Assembly: GCA_020637615.1 (NCBI GenBank)
Contig: JACKKC010000010.1
Location: forward strand, 36,993 to 100,992
Direction of reading: 5' to 3'
DNA length: 64,000 nucleotides
Origin: Rhodovulum sp.
Lineage (GTDB): Bacteria; Pseudomonadota; Alphaproteobacteria; Rhodobacterales; Rhodobacteraceae
In this document: positions 51,334-60,454 of the stretch, piece after piece
Layout: every line of letters starts with the position of its first letter
How positions within the stretch are numbered: position 1 is the first letter of the stretch
Made by a program: the position numbers and the translations under genes
The notes under the pieces: model-generated
The model's database searches: none
Seen by the model: the letters and a program-made list of their open reading frames with translations, nothing else
Told to the model about the DNA's origin: nothing

Positions 51334-52242
51334 TCATGCCTCCGCCAGGGCGGGCATGCGCCCGAAGTGCCGGACACGCCCCGCAGAATCCGTTGCGATA
51401 ACTCCGACGCCCTGCGGCACCAGGTCGCCGATGCGCTCGGGCTCGGAGACCGCGAAGGCGGTCGAGAGCGCATCGGCGGTTTCCGCCTCGGGCGCGATCA
51501 CCGACACGCTTCGCCAGAGCCCCGGAGAGCGCCCGTCGCGGGGATTGAAGAGGTGATGCCGCCCCGGCCCGAAGCGCAGGGCGCCGGGCGCGCTCGTGGC
51601 CACGGCGCATTCCGCGAGCCGCAGCGCGAGTCCCGCCTCGGGCAATACGACCCTGCGCCGGGCGGCACCGGGCAGGCGCATCTCGCCGGTATCGATCAGC
51701 GGCGCCTCGAAGCCGCGGGCGCTGAGGAGCGCCGTCACCCGGTCGGCGATGGTGCCCTGGGCGATGCCGTTGAGCGTGAGCGCGGTGCCCGGCGCGAGCG
51801 CGATCCGCCCCGGAAGCACGTCGATCCGGGCCCGGCGCACGCGCTCGAGGCCATTGCTTCCCGCAGGCCCTGCCGCCGCCTCGAGCCAGAGCGGCTGCAC
51901 CGCGATGTCGAAGGCGCCTTCGGTCTGCCGCCGCCAATGTGCCGACGCGCCGAGCACAGCGACCAGGTCGCGCGCCGGCGCCTCCAGATAGCCGGAGCGG
52001 TTCAGGGCGGAGAGCTGCGACTCCGCCCGGTTCAGGCTGAAGATGCGCTCGAGACGGCCGATCTCGGCCGCCGCCGCCGCGAGCGCGGCCTCGACCGCCT
52101 CGCGCGGCCCGGCGAGGCGGATCTCCGCCTCCGCCCCCAGCGCCGAGCCGCGCCAGCGCCAGGTCTCGCGCCGGGTCGATGCGAGGGCGAGCCCGGCGGC
52201 GGCGGCGGCGACGACCAGGAAGCGGCGGCGCGAGAAGCTCAT
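51334..52242 (-). CDS. nirX: NirX, ApbE-type FMN transferase
   Basis: 302-residue periplasmic flavin transferase, which attaches FMN covalently to Thr of NirI/NosR-type proteins. A twin-arginine-like leader SFSRRRFLVVAAAAAG is at residues 2-17. ApbE blocks are visible: LSALNRSGYLEAP near 88, ALTLNGIAQGTIADRV near 172-187, LIDTGEMRLPG near 200 (the NVGGDI position), and ATSAPGALRFGPGRHHLFNP near 230-249. The ATG at 52242 would overlap the intended nirI stop (ATGA). Paracoccus has the same nirI-nirX order. Confidence 0.88.
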   Translation of the reverse strand: MSFSRRRFLVVAAAAAGLALASTRRETWRWRGSALGAEAEIRLAGPREAVEAALAAAAAEIGRLERIFSLNRAESQLSALNRSGYLEAPARDLVAVLGASAHWRRQTEGAFDIAVQPLWLEAAAGPAGSNGLERVRRARIDVLPGRIALAPGTALTLNGIAQGTIADRVTALLSARGFEAPLIDTGEMRLPGAARRRVVLPEAGLALRLAECAVATSAPGALRFGPGRHHLFNPRDGRSPGLWRSVSVIAPEAETADALSTAFAVSEPERIGDLVPQGVGVIATDSAGRVRHFGRMPALAEA

Positions 52243-54331
52243 GGCGCGCCCCCTCGGGCCGCGCACGGGCGGCGCGGTTGGCGCGGGCCTTGAGCACGGT
52301 GCAGGTCTGCGGATCGTGGTAGATCATCTGGCACTTCAGGCAGAGCACGCATTCGTTGGGATTGATGCGCCCGATCGGGTCGATGGCGCCCACGGTGCAT
52401 TTCGTCTCGCAGAGCCGGCATTCGCGGCCACATTGCGGCCGGCGGCGCAGCCAGTCGAAGATCTTCAGCTTGGCCGGGATCGCGAGCGCCGCGCCGAGCG
52501 GGCAGAGATAGCGGCAATAGAAGCGCTCGATGAAGAGCCCGGCCGAGAGCAGCGCCAGCGCGAAGAGCACGAAGGGCCAGGCGCGCAGGAAACGCATGGA
52601 GATCGCGGTCTTGAAGGGCTCCGCCTCGGCGAGGACCAGCGCCTGGTGCATCGAGTAGAACGAGAGCGCCAGGATCGCCATGAAGAGCGTGTACTTGATC
52701 ACCCACAGGCGCTCGTGCAGCACGTAGGGAACCGCGATCTGCGGCACGCCGAGCCGCTGCGCCAGCGCGTTCGACAACTCCTGCAGCGCGCCGAAGGGCA
52801 GAGCCAGCCGCAATAGACGCCGCGGCCCCAGAAGAGCAGGCCCAGCGCCACGAACCCCCAGAGAATGAAGATCACCGGCTCGATCAGGAAGGTCTCCCAG
52901 CGGAACCCGGTCAGGAGCGAGTGCAGGAAGGCCACGACCTGCACGACGGAGAGCTGCCCGCCGGCGATCCACCCGAGCCAGACCAGCGTGACCGCGAGGA
53001 AGGCGTAGCGGCCGTAGAGCCATAGCTTCGGCCGGCGCACGAAGCTCTCCTGGAAGAAGAGGATCGCGCTCAGCGCGGTCAGCATCACGCCGAGGCCGGC
53101 GATCTGCGGGCGCTTGGCCTGCCAGGCCGAGATCCAGAGCGGCGCGACCTCCGGCGGCGGCGGGGGCGGCAGCAGGAATTCCGCCGGCAGGGTGTAGTCG
53201 AGCGGCATGCGGAAGGCGACCTCGCCCTCGGCGGTCGGGCGGGTCGCGGTGACCTCGATGCGGAAGGGCGCCCTCGGGTCGAAGCGCGCCGCGTCGAGGC
53301 GAAAGACGCTCATCTCCTTCAGCGCCGGGGCATCGCCGGGGGCGAGACGGTCGACGCGCAGGAAATCGCCCTCGCGGAGCGCAATGGTCTCCTCGCCCTG
53401 GATCACCTCGATCCGCTCGAAGACCCCGGAGCGCCGCCATTCGGTCCCCCGATGCGAATGCAGGCCGCGCGAGCCCAGGAAGATCGCCGAATCCCCCGGG
53501 CCGAGCGCCGCCAGCACGCGGCTGTAGAGCGCCTGGCCGAGCAGGTTGCGGCCGATGGTCGGCGGGTCGAGCACCGCCAGCCAGAGCTCGATGAAATCAG
53601 CCCTCGCCCTCGGGGAGCGGCACCTTGGCGCCGGCGAGGGCCGCCCGCGCCTCGGCCATGGGCACGGAGGTCTGCGCCAGCGCGTCCTCTGCGAGAAGCT
53701 GGCCCCAGGTCCGGGTCTCGAAGCTCACCCGGTCGATCTCGGCGCCGCGCCCGCCGGCGAGGCCGCGGCCGAGCGCCAGCGTGCGCGCGGTGCGCAGGAT
53801 CGCGTCGCGGATCACGCCCGTGGAGACCGTCGCGCGGGAGATGACATCAGGCAGGTCCGAGCGGGCGCCGAAGGCGGTCACCTGCTCGCGGTTCAGGTCG
53901 ACGCCGGCGAAGGCGCTGACATAGGCGGCGATGTCCTCGGTCGAGATCCCCAGCGTCAGCACCGGCTCGTCGTGGCGCATCAGCTCCGCCCCGGCGATGC
54001 GCGCATCGGGCGTGACCCCCACCAGCACGTCGATCGGACGCCCCGAATAGCCGACCGATCCCGCGGTCTCCCAGGTCGAGGCGATGTAGCCCACGACGCC
54101 CTCGGGGCCGAACACCGTCCAGCCCGGGGGCGAGGCATCGATGCGCTCGAGCCGCAAGGGCCCCGGGCCGGGAAAGAGGCGCCCGGCGATCGCGCCATCC
54201 GGCTCGGCCGGGGCGATCGCGGCGCCTGACTGCGAATCGAGGACGGCGGCAAGGGCGGGCGATGCCGCGCCCGGCAGGCAGAGGGCCAGGATGGCGATCA
54301 GGCACCGCAGGGGGCGCACCAGAAGCCGCAT
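52239..54331 (-). pseudogene. nirI: NirI, NosR-type membrane flavo-iron-sulfur regulator (three frameshifts)
   Basis: NirI is a membrane protein needed for nirS transcription in Paracoccus. It has a periplasmic FMN domain (54331-53597; signal peptide, then ISRATVSTG near residue 155, the flavinylation site), a NosR middle domain with five helices, CxxxCP motifs (YCGWLCP, FYCRYLCP), and C-terminal 4Fe-4S sites (CRLCETKC; CVLCLKCQMIYHDPQTC). The frame breaks three times: one extra base at 53601-53603 causing a stop at 53597, one missing base at 52796-52798, and one missing base at 52249-52253. With all three repaired it ends at 52239, overlapping nirX by ATGA. Confidence 0.85.
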
Positions 54332-54384
54332 CGAACGCTCCAGAACCGACGCCCCGACCCTTCCGCGCGGACCGGCCCGCCGCC

Positions 54385-54398
54385 TTAACGAAAGTCAA
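54385..54398. promoter_or_regulatory. NNR/FNR-type box between nirI and nirS
   Basis: TTAAC-GAAA-GTCAA matches the site used by the nitric-oxide-responsive regulator NNR/NnrR of the FNR family, and closely resembles the Paracoccus nir box. It is centred 60 bp from the nirI start and 71 bp from the nirS start, so one dimer could activate both directions. Confidence 0.75.
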
Positions 54399-54462
54399 GG
54401 CGGCGCGCCGGCCCAGGCTCCAGAGTGCGGCGATCTCAGCCAAGAAACGGAGAACCACGGGG

Positions 54463-56217
54463 ATGACCATGTCGCGCACCTTTCGCAGGGCCGCGCTCTT
54501 CGCCAGCGCAGCGCTGCCGATGGCGATCGCCGCTTCGGGCCTGACTGCGCAGGAGAAGCCTGCGGGACACGGCGACACGCCCGCTGCGAAATACGTCTTC
54601 AGCGCCACCTCCATCGGCGACATCAACGTGGAGGTCCCCGGCCTGAAGCCCGATGACCCGGTCATCACCCAGGAGGAATTCAACGAGGCGGCCACGATCT
54701 ATTTCGAGCGCTGCGCCGGCTGCCACGGCGTGCTGCGCAAGGGCGCGACCGGCAAGCCGCTGACCCCCGACATCACGCGCGAGCTCGGCTACCAGCATCT
54801 CATCGACTTCATCACCTACGGCTCGCCCGCCGGCATGCCGAACTGGGGCACCTCCGGCGACCTGAGCGAGGCGCAGGTCGACCTGATGGCGCGCTACCTG
54901 CTGATCGAGCCGCCGGCCCCGCCGGAATTCGGCATGGCCGACATGCGCGCGAGCTGGAACCTGATCGTGCCGCCCGAGGATCGCCCGACCGAGCAGATGA
55001 ACGACCTCGACCTCGACAATCTCTTCTCGGTCACTTTGCGCGATTCCGGCCAGGTGGCGCTGATCGACGGCGAGACCTACGAGATCCACAAGATCTTCGA
55101 CACCGGCTATGCGGTGCACATCAGCCGCATCTCCGCCTCGGGGCGCTATCTCTTCGTCATCGGCCGCGACGGCAAGGTGAACATGATCGACCTCTGGATG
55201 GAGGAGCCCTCCACGGTCGCGGAGATCAAGATCGGCTCGGAGGCGCGCTCGATCGAGACCTCCAAGTTCGAGGGCTGGGAGGACAAGTATGCGATCGCCG
55301 GCGCCTACTGGCCGCCGCAATACGTGATCATGGACGGCGACACGCTCGAGCCGCTCAAGATCGTCTCGACCCGCGGCATGATCTACGACGAGCAGGAATA
55401 CCACCCGGAACCCCGCGTGGCCTCGATCCTCGCCTCGCATTTCAAGCCCGAGTTCATCGTCAACGTGAAGGAGACCGGCAAGATCCTGCTGGTCGATTAT
55501 TCCGACATCCACAACCTCAAGACCACAGAGATCGAGGCCGAGCGCTTCCTGCACGACGGCGGGCTCGATTCGACGCATCGCTACTTCCTCGTCGCCGCCA
55601 ACGCGCGCGGCAAGATCGTGGTGATCGACACCAAGGAGGGCGCCCTCACCGCCATCATCGAGACCGGCGGCCAGACGCCGCATCCCGGCCGCGGCGCGAA
55701 CATCAACCATCCGACCTACGGGCCGGTCTGGGCGACCTCGCATCTGGGCGACGAGACGGTGACGCTGATCGGAACCGATCCCGAGGGCCATCCGGACAAT
55801 GCCTGGAAGGTGGTGCAGACGCTCTCCGGGCTCGGCGGCGGCTCGCTCTTCGTGAAGTCGCATCCGAATTCGGACCACCTCTACGTCGACGCGACCCTCA
55901 ACCCCGACGCCGAGACCTCCGCCTCCGTCGCGGTCTTCAAGGTCTCGGAGCTGGGCCAGGAGGAGCCGGAATACACCACGCTCCCGGTCGGCGAATGGGC
56001 GGGCATCGCCGAAGGCCAGCCGCGCGTCGTCCAGGGCGAGTTCAACGAGGCGGGCGACGAGGTCTGGTTCTCGGTCTGGAACGGCAAGGACCAGGAATCG
56101 GCCATCGTCGTGGTCGACGACAAGACCCTGGAGCTCAAGCACGTGATCAAGGATCCGCGGCTCATCACCCCGACCGGAAAGTTCAACGTGTTCAACACCC
56201 GGGCCGACGTCTACTGA
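54463..56217 (+). CDS. nirS: Cytochrome cd1 nitrite reductase
   Basis: 584-residue periplasmic dimeric enzyme reducing nitrite to nitric oxide. The signal peptide ends near residue 28 (ASGLTA). The cytochrome c domain has CAGCHG near 84. The eight-bladed d1 propeller carries the heme d1 His ligand in GYAVHISRISASGRYLFVIG, and the active-site histidines in LDSTHRYFLVAA and PVWATSHLGDE. Length is normal and the frame is intact. A second ATG 6 bp inside is an alternative start with a better-placed GGGG. It is transcribed from the NNR-box promoter and followed 68 bp later by nirE. Confidence 0.96.
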   Translation: MTMSRTFRRAALFASAALPMAIAASGLTAQEKPAGHGDTPAAKYVFSATSIGDINVEVPGLKPDDPVITQEEFNEAATIYFERCAGCHGVLRKGATGKPLTPDITRELGYQHLIDFITYGSPAGMPNWGTSGDLSEAQVDLMARYLLIEPPAPPEFGMADMRASWNLIVPPEDRPTEQMNDLDLDNLFSVTLRDSGQVALIDGETYEIHKIFDTGYAVHISRISASGRYLFVIGRDGKVNMIDLWMEEPSTVAEIKIGSEARSIETSKFEGWEDKYAIAGAYWPPQYVIMDGDTLEPLKIVSTRGMIYDEQEYHPEPRVASILASHFKPEFIVNVKETGKILLVDYSDIHNLKTTEIEAERFLHDGGLDSTHRYFLVAANARGKIVVIDTKEGALTAIIETGGQTPHPGRGANINHPTYGPVWATSHLGDETVTLIGTDPEGHPDNAWKVVQTLSGLGGGSLFVKSHPNSDHLYVDATLNPDAETSASVAVFKVSELGQEEPEYTTLPVGEWAGIAEGQPRVVQGEFNEAGDEVWFSVWNGKDQESAIVVVDDKTLELKHVIKDPRLITPTGKFNVFNTRADVY

Positions 56218-56285
56218 AGAAGGCCGACGATCGGCGAAGTGGCGCGACCACCGCCCTCCGCCGCTCTCCGTGCCGGGAGGATCGC

Positions 56286-57059
56286 TTGGGCAAGCTGGGA
56301 TCTGTGCTTCTCGTCGGGGCTGGCCCGGGCGACCCGGACCTCTTGACGGTCCGGGCGGTGAAGGTGATCGAACGGGCCGGGGCCGTCGTCCACGACCGCC
56401 TGGTCTCGCCCGAGATCCTCGCCCTCGCGCCGCGCCGCGCCCTGCTCGTGCCGGTGGGCAAAGCGGCGCAGCGCCATCCCGTCCCGCAATCGCGCATCAA
56501 CGAGATCCTGATCGACCTCGCCCGCCGCGGCCTCGCGGTGGTTCGGCTGAAGGGCGGCGATCCCTTCGTCTTCGGCCGGGGTGGCGAGGAGGCACTCGCG
56601 CTGCGCGCCGCCGGGATCCCGGTCGGTGTCGTGCCCGGCATCACCGCCGCCCAGGGCGCCGCGGCGGCGGCGGGCGCACCGCTGACCCAGCGCGGGCTCG
56701 CGACCGGCCTGCGCTACGTCACCGGCCATTGCCGCGGCGACAGGCCGCTCGACCTCGACTGGGCCGGCCTCGCCGATCCCGAGACGACGCTGGTGATCTA
56801 CATGGGCGTCGCCACCATGGCCGAGATCGCCGCGCGGCTCATGGCCCACGGCATGCCCGGGGACCTGCCGGTGCTCGCCGTGGCCGAGGCCACGACGCCG
56901 CGCGAACGGCGGCTGGTCTCGCGCCTCGACGCCATCGCCCGCGATGCCCGCGAGGCGGGGCTCGCCGCGCCCGTGCTCTTCGTCGTCGGACGGGTCGCCG
57001 CGCTCGCCGATCCGCTGCCCCTCGCCGCGCAGCTTCGCGCCATGGCCGCGAATGCTTAG
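56286..57059 (+). CDS. nirE: Uroporphyrinogen-III C-methyltransferase NirE
   Basis: 257-residue SAM-dependent methylase making precorrin-2 from uroporphyrinogen III for heme d1. SUMT signatures are LVGAGPGDPDLLTVRA (about 8-23), VVHDRLVS near 34, VVRLKGGDPFVFGRGGEE near 83-100, PGITAAQGAAAAAG near 116-129, and the TLVIYMGVATM block near 171. The start is TTG (56286), five bases after GGGAGG; no ATG or GTG fits the frame. Its stop overlaps nirC by 8 bp. Confidence 0.93.
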   Translation: MGKLGSVLLVGAGPGDPDLLTVRAVKVIERAGAVVHDRLVSPEILALAPRRALLVPVGKAAQRHPVPQSRINEILIDLARRGLAVVRLKGGDPFVFGRGGEEALALRAAGIPVGVVPGITAAQGAAAAAGAPLTQRGLATGLRYVTGHCRGDRPLDLDWAGLADPETTLVIYMGVATMAEIAARLMAHGMPGDLPVLAVAEATTPRERRLVSRLDAIARDAREAGLAAPVLFVVGRVAALADPLPLAAQLRAMAANA

Positions 57060-57366
57060 GCTCGCGCCCCTGCTCGCCCTGCTGGCCGCCCCGGCAGCCG
57101 CCGGGGCGCTGCCGCCCCTCGACCGCGCCGCGGAACTCGAGCATCTGGTGCGCCAGGATTGCGGCGCCTGCCACGGCATGACGCTCGCCGGCGGGCTCGG
57201 CCCCGACATCCGGCCCGCGGCGCTGGCCGCGCTGGACCGGACGGCCCTGGTCTCGGTCATCCTCGACGGCCGGCCCGGAACCGCCATGCCGCCCTGGCGC
57301 CCGCTGCTCAGCGAGGCGGAGGCGGCCTGGATCGCGGAATACCTCAGGACGGGAGACGCGCCGTGA
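57052..57366 (+). CDS. nirC: NirC, small periplasmic c-type cytochrome
   Basis: 104-residue cytochrome c. The signal peptide is at residues 1-18 (LRLAPLLALLAAPAAAGA), the heme motif CGACHG near 41-46, and a Met ligand in GTAMPPW near 80. NirC supplies electrons in d1 maturation or to NirS. It overlaps nirE by 8 bp at its start and nirF by 4 bp (GTGA) at its end. Confidence 0.9.
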   Translation: MLRLAPLLALLAAPAAAGALPPLDRAAELEHLVRQDCGACHGMTLAGGLGPDIRPAALAALDRTALVSVILDGRPGTAMPPWRPLLSEAEAAWIAEYLRTGDAP

Positions 57367-58510
57367 TCCGCCTCCTCGCCTTCCTCCTCCTCGCCGCCCT
57401 GCCGGCCCGGTCCGACGAGTTGCGCGGCACCGGCGATCTCGGCGTGGTCGTGGAGCGCGCCACCGGCTCGCTCCTGATCGTCGACCGCTCGGAACGCGCC
57501 GCCATCGGCCGCGTCGAGGGTCTGGGCGATCTCTCGCACGCCTCCGTCGTCTTCTCGCCCGACGAGCGCTTCGCCTATGTCTTCGGCCGCGACGGCGGGC
57601 TGAGCAAGGTCGATCTCCTGACCCGGGAAGTCGCCGGACGGGTCCTGCAGGCAGGCAATTCCATCGGCGGCGCGATCTCCGACGACGGCAGCCTCGTGGC
57701 GGTGTCGAACTACGACCCGGGCGGCGTCCGGGTCTTCGACGCCGAAACGCTGGCCCCCGTGGCCGACATCCCCACCGGCTCCAAGACCCTCGGGCTGGTC
57801 GACGCGCCCGGCCGCCGCTTCGTCTTCTCGCTCTGGGAGGCCGGCGAGACATGGATCGCCGACTTCTCCGCCGGCCCCGAGCCGGCGATCACCCGGATCC
57901 CCGGCATCGGCGCCAATCCCTATGATGCCCTGATCTCCGGCGACGGGCGGACCTATATCGCCGGGCTCTTCGGCGAGGATGGGCTTGCCGCGATCGATCT
58001 CTGGGCCGAACCGCCGGCGGCCCGGCGCATCCTCGACGGCTACGGGCGTGGCGAGGAGGCGCTGCCGGTTTACAAGATGCCGCATCTCGAAGGCTGGGCG
58101 CTGGCGGGCGAACGCTTCGTGCTGCCCGCCGTCGGCCGGCACGAACTGCTCTGGGTCGATTCCCGCAGCCTCGAAGGAGACCGGACGCGCACCGCCGTCC
58201 ACGGCCAGCCGGTCTTCGCCGTCGCCCGCCCGGACGGCCGGCAGGTCTGGGTGAACTTCGCACATCCCGACAACGACACGATCCAGGTGATCGACACGCT
58301 GTCCGGCGAGGTCATCCGGGAGCTGAAGCCCGGCCCGCGGTCCTGCACATGGAATTCGCGCCGCGCGGCCAGGAGGTCTGGGTCTCGGTCCGCGACGCCG
58401 GGCGGGTCGAGATCTACGACACCGTGACCTTCCGGAAGCTCGGCGAGATCCCCGCCGAAAGCCCCTCGGGCATCTTCTTCACCGCCCGCGCCCACCGGAC
58501 GGGACTATGA
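57363..58510 (+). pseudogene. nirF: NirF, heme d1 maturation protein (one frameshift near the C-terminus)
   Basis: Periplasmic propeller protein related to the d1 domain of NirS and required for the last steps of heme d1 synthesis. The GTG start (57363) overlaps the nirC stop; a short leader RLLAFLLLAALPARSDE follows. The body is intact for about 325 codons (VVFSPDERFAYVFGRDGGLS; LVAVSNYDPGGVRVFD). Near 58335-58350 one C is missing from a C run, after which the frame is wrong. In the other frame the expected end AVLHMEFAPRGQEVWVSVRD to FFTARAHRTGL is present and its TGA (58508-58510) overlaps the nirDL ATG. So it was intact until recently, or this is a sequencing error. Confidence 0.88.
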
Positions 58511-59505
58511 CCATGCATTGCCGGTTCGATCCGATCGACTGCGCCCTTCTGGACCGGTGGCAGCGCGACCTGCCCCTGGTGCCGCGGCCCTTCGCCGCCA
58601 TCGCCGCCGCGCTCGATCTCGGCGAGGGCGAGGTGCTCATGCGCCTCGAACGGCTCGCCGCGACCGGGGCGATCAGCCGCATCGGCGGCACCTGCCGCCC
58701 CAATACCGCCGCGGCCAGCACGCTCGCCGCGGTCTCCGCCCCGGCGCATCGCGTGGACGAGGTGGCGGGCGCGATCAGCGCCGAGCCCGGCGTGAACCAC
58801 TGCTATCTGCGCGAGCACGCGATCAACATCTGGTTCGTCGCCACCGGCCCCGACCGGGCGCATGTGGACGCCACGCTCGCGCGCACCGCCCGGGCGACCG
58901 GCTTCGAGGTGCTCGACCTGCGGCTGGTCCGCCCGTTCAACGTCGATCTCGGCTTCGGGCTCGAAGGGGCATCGCTACCCCTGCCCCTGCCCCGCGACAC
59001 CGATACCGCCGCGATCGAACCGGGCGACGGCGCGATCATCCAGGCGCTCTGCGAGGGGCTGCCGATCCTGCCGCGTCCCTATGCCGCCGTCGCGGCGGCG
59101 CTCGGCCGCCCCGAGACCGAGGTGCTCGAGCGCATCCGGGCCCTTTCCGCCGCCGGCGTGATCGGCCGCGTCGGCGTCATCGTCCGCCACCGGGCGCTCG
59201 GCTGGACCTCGAACGCCATGGTGGTCTGGCAGGTCGAGGAGGCGGCGATCGAGGCGGCCGGCCGCAGCCTCCTCGCCGTGCCGGGGGTCACGCTCTGCTA
59301 CCAGCGCCGGCCGGCGGGCGCGATCTGGCCCTTCACGCTCTATTGCATGATCCACGCGCGCTCGCGCCCCGAAGCCATGGCGGTCCTGGGGCGCGCGACC
59401 GAGGCGGCGGGCCTCGCCGGGGTTCACTCCGCCGTGCTCTTCTCCTTAAGATGCTTCAAGCAGCGCGGCGCCCTTGTCGCCGTCAGCGAAGGAGCGGCGG
59501 CATGA
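58507..59505 (+). CDS. nirDL: NirD-NirL fusion, siroheme decarboxylase component
   Basis: 332-residue cytosolic protein of two tandem Lrp/AsnC-like halves, NirD (residues 1-155) and NirL (about 170-332). Each half has a helix-turn-helix-like segment (LPLVPRPFAAIAAALDL; LPILPRPYAAVAAALGR) and the paired ISRIGGT / IGRVGVIV motif. With NirG and NirH it decarboxylates siroheme to didecarboxysiroheme. Catalytic-type His residues occur in EPGVNHCYLREH. ATGA overlaps at both ends couple it to nirF and nirG. Fusion of D and L is common in Paracoccus-type clusters. Confidence 0.92.
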   Translation: MTMHCRFDPIDCALLDRWQRDLPLVPRPFAAIAAALDLGEGEVLMRLERLAATGAISRIGGTCRPNTAAASTLAAVSAPAHRVDEVAGAISAEPGVNHCYLREHAINIWFVATGPDRAHVDATLARTARATGFEVLDLRLVRPFNVDLGFGLEGASLPLPLPRDTDTAAIEPGDGAIIQALCEGLPILPRPYAAVAAALGRPETEVLERIRALSAAGVIGRVGVIVRHRALGWTSNAMVVWQVEEAAIEAAGRSLLAVPGVTLCYQRRPAGAIWPFTLYCMIHARSRPEAMAVLGRATEAAGLAGVHSAVLFSLRCFKQRGALVAVSEGAAA

Positions 59506-59969
59506 CCCGAAAGGCCCGGCCCGAGATCGACGCGCTCGACCGCCGCATCATCGCCAGCCTGCAGGAGGGCTTCCCGCTGGTGCCCGAGCCCTATGCCGAG
59601 GTCGCCGCCGGCTTCGGCATGACGGAGGCGGAGCTGATCGCCCGACTGAAGCGCCTGCGCGAGGATGGGGCGATCACCCGCTTCGGGCCCTTCCTCGACG
59701 CGGCGGCCATGGGCGGCGCCTTCTGCCTCTGCGCCATGGCCGTGCCGGAAGCGGATTTCGAGCGCATCGCGGCGGCGGTCAACGCGCATCCCGAGGTCGC
59801 CCACAACTACGCCCGCAGCCACCGGCTCAACATGTGGTTCGTGCTCGCGACCGAGACCCCGGAGGGCATTGCGGAGACGGCTGATCGCATCGAGCGCGAG
59901 ACCGGCCTCGGCGTGCTGCGCTTCCCCAAGCTGCTCGAGTTCTTCATCGGCTTCCGGGTGGCGGCATGA
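59502..59969 (+). CDS. nirG: NirG, siroheme decarboxylase component
   Basis: 155-residue Lrp/AsnC-like protein paralogous to the NirDL halves. A DNA-binding-like fold is at residues 10-65 (FPLVPEPYAEVAAGFGM; DGAITRFGPFLDAAAMGG). The effector-like half contains EVAHNYARSHRLNMWFV, with conserved His residues implicated in decarboxylation. It overlaps nirDL and nirH by 4 bp each. Confidence 0.92.
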   Translation: MTRKARPEIDALDRRIIASLQEGFPLVPEPYAEVAAGFGMTEAELIARLKRLREDGAITRFGPFLDAAAMGGAFCLCAMAVPEADFERIAAAVNAHPEVAHNYARSHRLNMWFVLATETPEGIAETADRIERETGLGVLRFPKLLEFFIGFRVAA

Positions 59970-60454
59970 GGCTCGACCCCACCGACCGGCGCATCGTCGC
60001 GGCCACCCAGGCGGGGCTCGACTTCACGCCGCGGCCCTACCTTGCGGTCGCCGAACGCCTCGGCCTCGACGAGGCCGAGGTGATCGCGCGGATGTCGGGG
60101 CTCCTGGCGCGCGGCGTGATCCGCCGCATCGGCGCGGCCCCCAACCATTACGCGCTCGGGCTGAGCGCGAACGGCATGACGGTCTGGGACGTGGAGGACG
60201 GCGAGGCCGAACGGCTCGGCGCCCTGGTCGGCGCGCGCGAGGACGTCAGCCATTGCTACCTGCGACCGCGCGCCCTGCCCGACTGGCCCTACAATCTCTT
60301 CGCCATGCTGCATGGCACGGACCGCGCCGAGGTCGAGACGCGCCGCGGCGAGATCGCCGCACTGCTCGGGGCATCCTGCCGCGGCAGCGACGTGCTCTAT
60401 TCCACCCGCATCCTGAAGAAATCCGGCCTGCGCCTGGCCGGTGGAGCGAGCTGA
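59966..60454 (+). CDS. nirH: NirH, siroheme decarboxylase component
   Basis: 162-residue paralog of NirG and NirDL: DFTPRPYLAVAERLGLDEAE in the N-terminal half, IRRIGAAPNHYALGLSANGM in the middle, DVSHCYLRPRALPDWPYNLF in the C-terminal half. It works with NirDL and NirG in the siroheme decarboxylase. Its stop and the nirJ ATG share one base (TGATG). Confidence 0.92.
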   Translation: MRLDPTDRRIVAATQAGLDFTPRPYLAVAERLGLDEAEVIARMSGLLARGVIRRIGAAPNHYALGLSANGMTVWDVEDGEAERLGALVGAREDVSHCYLRPRALPDWPYNLFAMLHGTDRAEVETRRGEIAALLGASCRGSDVLYSTRILKKSGLRLAGGAS

